Below are positions 60,595 to 64,000 of a stretch of 64,000 nucleotides of DNA, piece by piece. Numbering within the stretch: position 1 is the first letter of the stretch; each line of letters begins with the position of its first letter. The translations under genes and the position numbers were made by a program. Location: positions 1 to 64,000 of the forward strand of contig DVJA01000081.1 in the NCBI GenBank assembly GCA_018710885.1, read 5' to 3'. Under the pieces are notes generated by a model. That model had not been told where the DNA came from. It made no database searches and saw only the letters and a list, made by a program, of their open reading frames with translations. This stretch comes from Scatomorpha merdigallinarum. GTDB taxonomy: Bacteria; Bacillota; Clostridia; Oscillospirales; Oscillospiraceae.

Positions 60595-61360
60595 ATTCGT
60601 ACAGGGCCAGGAACTCTTCCAGGCAAAGGCCGTTTTCCATGATGTAGGTAGCGGCCTCAACGCCGACGTAGCGGAAGTGCCAGGGCTCGTAGATGATGCC
60701 GGTGACGTCCTCCTTGTCCTTGGGGTAGCGGACGATGAAGCCGTACTCATGGCAGTGCTGGCTCATCCACTGGTAGAGCTCGGTGTTCTCCAGCTCGGAG
60801 TTTTTGACCTCGTAGTAGCGGTCTGTTATGTCTGCGGCCAGGCCGGTCTGGTGCTCGCTGGTGCCCGGAGGCGCGACGATGCTCTTGGCCTGAGCCTCGC
60901 CGACCTGGGCGACCTTGCGCTGGTAGAGGTAGTTCTGCTCGGCGTAGCCGCGATAGGCGCTGGAGAGGTATACGCTCAAACCCTCGGCGCGGGCGGCCTC
61001 CATGAACTCACGCAGGGCCCCGGCGGCGCGGGTGTCAAACTGCTGGTTGTTCTCGATTACCTCGAGCTCGGGGGCGTACTCGCCTATACTGTGGTCGGCG
61101 TTGGCCAGCATCAATTCCCAGCTCGTGACGTCCACATCTGGATAAGACGGCGTGGGTTCCGGCGTCGGCTCGGGTGTGGGCGTCGGAGTAGGCTCCGGCG
61201 TAGGGGTCGGGGTGAGCTCAGGAGTGGTTATGGGCGGCTCGGAGGCCGGAGCGCCGTTTTCATCAAACACGGCAGCCTCGGCCATATAGCGCACGCCGCC
61301 TATCGCTGCGGCGCATATGAGCACGCTGAGCGCGATGGCGACGAGATTTTTCGTCTTCAT
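60593..61360 (-). CDS. D-alanyl-D-alanine carboxypeptidase, VanY family, membrane-anchored
   Basis: ATG at 61360 (MKTKNLVAIALSVLICAAAI); 255 residues. An N-terminal membrane helix/signal anchor is followed by a threonine-proline-glutamate-rich linker (TPTPEPTP repeats, residues about 50-70) and the peptidase domain with the zinc motif SEHQTGLAADIT and EPWHFRYVG. It trims the terminal D-alanine of peptidoglycan stem peptides outside the cell. There is no VanR/VanS or ligase gene beside it, so it is a housekeeping wall enzyme rather than a resistance gene. Confidence 0.9.
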   Translation of the reverse strand: MKTKNLVAIALSVLICAAAIGGVRYMAEAAVFDENGAPASEPPITTPELTPTPTPEPTPTPTPEPTPEPTPSYPDVDVTSWELMLANADHSIGEYAPELEVIENNQQFDTRAAGALREFMEAARAEGLSVYLSSAYRGYAEQNYLYQRKVAQVGEAQAKSIVAPPGTSEHQTGLAADITDRYYEVKNSELENTELYQWMSQHCHEYGFIVRYPKDKEDVTGIIYEPWHFRYVGVEAATYIMENGLCLEEFLALYE

Positions 61361-61468
61361 ATATATCACCGCTGAGATAATAACATTTTTCCCGCGCCCG
61401 GTCAAGGTGAGCTTGCCCGTCCGGCCCGGTAGTGATATACTAAAGCAAAAACCGAGGAGGTAAGACCT

Positions 61469-62080
61469 ATGAAGATAACCTGGTACGGCCACTCCTGTTT
61501 CATGCTTGAATCAGACGGCGGCACGCTTGTTTTCGACCCCTACTCCGACGGCTCCGTGCCCGGCCTGACGCTGCCGCAGCTCAACGCCGACATGGTACTG
61601 TGCAGCCACGGCCATTCCGACCACGGCGGTGTGGAGAAGGTGACGCTCAGCGGCAGGAAGTGCAGCTGCGCCATAGAGGCCATAGACTGCTTCCACGACG
61701 AGGCCGGCGGTACCAAGCGCGGCGCAAATATAATTCACGCCGTGACCGCAGAGGGCAAGCGTATAGTACACCTTGGCGACCTGGGCCATGAGCTGGACGA
61801 CGCCCAGTTGGAGCGCATAGGCACGCCTGACGTGCTTCTCATCCCCGTGGGAGGTTTCTTCACTATCGACGCTCCCACGGCCAAGAGCATAGCCGAAAAG
61901 ATAGGGGCGCGCATAACGGTGCCCATGCACTACCGCGGCGAGGGTTTCGGCTACGACGTCATAGGTACGCTGGACGAGTACACCTCTCTGTGCTCCGACG
62001 TGGTGTATGCGCCGGCAAACTTCTTCGACCCGGACGACTACAGTGAGCGCGTGACGCTGGTACTCAAGGCCGCTCGATGA
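61469..62080 (+). CDS. Metallo-beta-lactamase-fold hydrolase (UPF0173-like)
   Basis: The 203-residue protein has the metal motif SHGHSDHGG (HxHxDH), an HLGDLGH stretch with further ligands and VPMHYRGEG near the end. The small size and MKITWYGHSCFMLES start match the UPF0173/UlaG-like group of metal-dependent hydrolases whose substrate is usually unknown. ATGA overlap with the NUDIX gene shows co-translation. Confidence 0.85.
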   Translation: MKITWYGHSCFMLESDGGTLVFDPYSDGSVPGLTLPQLNADMVLCSHGHSDHGGVEKVTLSGRKCSCAIEAIDCFHDEAGGTKRGANIIHAVTAEGKRIVHLGDLGHELDDAQLERIGTPDVLLIPVGGFFTIDAPTAKSIAEKIGARITVPMHYRGEGFGYDVIGTLDEYTSLCSDVVYAPANFFDPDDYSERVTLVLKAAR

Positions 62081-62646
62081 AACTCAAGAGTGTGGAGAAA
62101 GTGGCGGGCTGGGAATACCTCAGCCGCTACGACGTGAAATATGAGACTCCCTCCGGCGGCGAGAAGGTCTATGAGATGTTCTCGCGCGACCCGGGCATAG
62201 ATTCGCCCGAGAAGCTCCTGCACCCGCGCACTGACGCCGTCATGATAATCATGACGGATAAGACCTGCGAGCACCTGCTGCTCATACGCGAGTTCCGGCT
62301 GGAGCTGGGCCGCGAGATCTACGGCCTGCCCGCCGGGCTCATAGACCCCGGCGAGACGCCCGAGCAGACGGCAAAGCGCGAGCTCAAGGAGGAGACGGGG
62401 CTCGACCTCGTGGAGATACGCCACGTGCTGCCGCCTGCGTACAGCGCGGTGGGACTTTCAAACGAGCAGTGCATCTGCGTGTTCGGCGTGGCAGAGGGAG
62501 AGATCGCACCCAACAAGGAGACGGGCGAGGAAATAACCGCCCGCTGGTACAGCCGCGACGAGCTCAGGGAAATGCTGAAACGCGAGACCTTCGGCTCCTG
62601 GGCTCAGGCCTACAGCTACATGTGGACCATCGGCTTTGAGGGCTGA
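62077..62646 (+). CDS. NUDIX hydrolase, ADP-ribose pyrophosphatase type
   Basis: The 189-residue protein carries the complete NUDIX box GETPEQTAKRELKEETGLDL and a proline downstream typical for ADP-ribose pyrophosphatases. It would cleave ADP-ribose or a similar nucleotide diphosphate. Start overlaps the preceding stop (ATGA). Confidence 0.88.
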   Translation: MKLKSVEKVAGWEYLSRYDVKYETPSGGEKVYEMFSRDPGIDSPEKLLHPRTDAVMIIMTDKTCEHLLLIREFRLELGREIYGLPAGLIDPGETPEQTAKRELKEETGLDLVEIRHVLPPAYSAVGLSNEQCICVFGVAEGEIAPNKETGEEITARWYSRDELREMLKRETFGSWAQAYSYMWTIGFEG

Positions 62647-62778
62647 ATCGGAGGCCGTGCGAAAATCGAAGTCCGGGAACAAAATACACCCGCCAGGCCG
62701 GAGAGATAAGATACAAGCACAAAAACTTAGCGGCCGGTATGGCGCCAGGCGTGGCCGCAGCAAGACAGGGGATGAGTT

Positions 62779-63315
62779 ATGCCGGTTGACATGAAAGAGG
62801 CCATCGCAGAAGCGGCTATGACGCTCCTGATGGAGAAGAACAAGAAAAAGCTCACCGTAAAAGACATCGTGGACGAGTGCCAGATAACGAGGCAGGCTTT
62901 CTACTACCACTTTGAGGACATACCCGAGCTTTTACGGTGGATTATGGAGCGGGATACAGAGAGGTTGCTGAAGGATTCGCAGTCGCTGGATGACCCGGAA
63001 CAGAGGATCCGATACTTCTTTCTGGAAGCTATTAACGCCCTGCCCTATTTGAAGCGGAGTATGCAGAGCAACTACCGCGACGAGTTAGAGAGCCTTCTGA
63101 CCCAAAATGTGTACAACCTGTTTGAACACGTAATTGAAGAGGGCAACCTCTACCGAAACAAAACCCGTATGGAAGTGAAGCTGATTATGCGCTACCACTG
63201 CCAGGCCGTCCTTGGGGTCCTGCGCGAGTGGACGGACGAGGACACAAAGAACCTGGACATGATCGTCCATCAGGTGTACTTGCTGATGACGGGCAAGGTC
63301 TCGCCGCTGGATTAA
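62779..63315 (+). CDS. TetR-family regulator
   Basis: ATG at 62779 after GGGGATGAG. The 178-residue protein begins with a TetR helix-turn-helix (KKKLTVKDIVDECQITRQAF, then YYHFEDIPELLRWIMERD) and has a helical C-terminal part of the DhaS-like type. Its target is unknown; the next rightward genes are an unknown gene and ftsH, separated by a terminator. A 132-base gap before it shows no clear operator. Confidence 0.88.
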   Translation: MPVDMKEAIAEAAMTLLMEKNKKKLTVKDIVDECQITRQAFYYHFEDIPELLRWIMERDTERLLKDSQSLDDPEQRIRYFFLEAINALPYLKRSMQSNYRDELESLLTQNVYNLFEHVIEEGNLYRNKTRMEVKLIMRYHCQAVLGVLREWTDEDTKNLDMIVHQVYLLMTGKVSPLD

Positions 63316-63334
63316 AAAATATTTGTCAGATTAA

Positions 63335-63368
63335 CCGGAGTGTAAAGTTTTTTTACACTCCGGTTTTT
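63335..63368 (+). terminator. Terminator after the TetR gene
   Basis: CCGGAGTGTAAA pairs with TTTACACTCCGG over five T residues, followed by TTTTTG. Confidence 0.88.
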
Positions 63369-63450
63369 GTGTCTATACAGGGAGAGCAACGTGACAATTG
63401 AGGAGCCGCGCGCTTGAGTTAGAATATGAGCCGGACAAGGAGGTGTGCAT

Positions 63451-63885
63451 ATGGCCCACGAAATTCTATCCATCAAGCTGTGCGAGCTGGATGACAGGAT
63501 TGTCAAGCTGCGCAGCCGCATCCGGCTGAGTGAGTGCAGCGGGCACACACAGCTCAAACAGGAAATTTCCAAGCTCAAGAAAGAGTGCATTGAGACACAG
63601 ATGGCGCTTCAAGAGGAACTGAGGTGGTCCAGGGGCGTAGTCGTCTCTGCCCTTTCAAAAGCATACGAGAAAGTGGAGGCCGCCATTTCCGCTTCCCAGG
63701 ACGAGTTGCGCAGCAGCGAAGAGGCCGGCGAAGGTTCAGACCTGTCAGCCGATGAGAAAACGTTACTGGCCGAGTACGCGCTGGATTTTGCCATGCAGGC
63801 AGCCGACAGAGCTATGCTGCTCTCGCTGGAGGCTATTGACTCGCAAATGACACAGATAGAACAGGAAGAAGGGAGCTCAAGATGA
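63451..63885 (+). CDS. Hypothetical coiled-coil protein upstream of ftsH
   Basis: ATG at 63451 after AAGGAGG. The 144-residue product is almost all predicted helix with heptad character (LDDRIVKLRSRIRLSE; LKQEISKLKKECIETQMALQ) and likely forms a coiled coil. Its stop overlaps the start of the ftsH gene (ATGA), so it is translated with that protease and may modulate it (inference). No family recognised. Confidence 0.7.
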   Translation: MAHEILSIKLCELDDRIVKLRSRIRLSECSGHTQLKQEISKLKKECIETQMALQEELRWSRGVVVSALSKAYEKVEAAISASQDELRSSEEAGEGSDLSADEKTLLAEYALDFAMQAADRAMLLSLEAIDSQMTQIEQEEGSSR

Positions 63886-64000
63886 AAGAAGTAAAGTCAC
63901 CTAAAAAACCTCTGATTTACTACTACGGGATTGTATTGCTTATACTCCTGCTGTTTAACCTCTTAGTTACGCCCTTGCTCGCCAGGGCGCAGGTGGTTGA
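63882..64000 (+). CDS. ftsH: FtsH-like membrane protease, N-terminal start only (cut by window edge)
   Basis: ATG at 63882 within the stop of the preceding gene. The visible 39 residues read MKEVKSPKKPLIYYYGIVLL and then a hydrophobic helix to LARAQVV. This basic start plus membrane helix is that of FtsH, and a TetR gene plus a short unknown gene before ftsH is an order I recall from gut clostridia. The AAA and zinc-protease domains are outside the window, so the name is provisional. Confidence 0.6.
   Translation, partial: MKEVKSPKKPLIYYYGIVLLILLLFNLLVTPLLARAQVV

Noticed and set aside
61130..61215. Repetitive stretch that looks like a tandem DNA repeat or CRISPR-like array
   Set aside because: It codes for the Thr-Pro-Glu linker of the VanY-like protein; the repeats are short and in frame.
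60593..61360. VanY-like gene as part of a glycopeptide-resistance cluster
   Set aside because: No VanR/VanS, VanH, ligase or VanX genes are near; the single membrane-anchored carboxypeptidase is a normal wall enzyme.

Overview
The window looks like a piece of a spore-forming, anaerobic, GC-rich Clostridia chromosome, most likely a gut Oscillospiraceae relative (inference). The evidence is the hprK-murB-rapZ-yvcK-whiA-dnaE gene order, a dipicolinate synthase pair (dpaA/dpaB), a butyrate-type CoA-transferase and the high use of GC-ending codons. No tRNA, rRNA or CRISPR array was seen.

Positions 1 to about 30,600 are the right-hand part of a large integrative element. Its right end carries a Tn916-type module: a sigma-like factor, a small helix-turn-helix protein, an excisionase and a tyrosine integrase next to the chromosome. 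The left end and any conjugation genes lie outside the window. The element is plasmid-like in its housekeeping: serine recombinase (cut by the window edge), single-strand binding protein, MoxR-like ATPase plus von Willebrand A partner (both damaged), a DUF932-like protein, a YqaJ-type nuclease, a DUF3854 protein and an actin-type ParM/ParR pair. Almost all genes read rightward. Several genes have elaborate 5' control regions: three related leader terminators, and a family of inverted repeats that cover the Shine-Dalgarno site or the promoter.

Two cargo blocks interrupt this backbone. At 14,091-17,695 there is an AraC regulator followed by SDR, nitronate-monooxygenase-like flavoprotein and SDR genes, flanked by a shortened YqaJ gene and a 5'-truncated DUF3854 gene. 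At 18,344-25,842 there is a LacI regulator, a neopullulanase-like glycosidase and a complete sugar ABC transporter (binding protein and two permeases), followed by fragments of a HAD phosphatase and of a secreted alpha-amylase. The second block would import and cut alpha-glucan oligosaccharides; the first would carry out redox chemistry on an unknown substrate.

From 30,690 onward the DNA is ordinary chromosome: protein-tyrosine phosphatase, cardiolipin synthase, CoA-transferase, ribosome hibernation factor, a leucine-rich-repeat surface protein, an M29 aminopeptidase, glycyl-tRNA synthetase, NAD synthetase (whose glutaminase cysteine appears lost), ribosomal protein L28, the cell-wall/carbon-control/replication cluster, a P-type cation ATPase under a yybP-ykoY manganese riboswitch, an Lsa-like ABC-F protein under an apparent upstream-ORF attenuator, dipicolinate synthase, thymidylate synthase with dihydrofolate reductase, an ECF sigma/anti-sigma pair, a VanY-type peptidase, a metallo-hydrolase/NUDIX pair, and a TetR gene followed by an unknown gene and the start of ftsH at the right edge.
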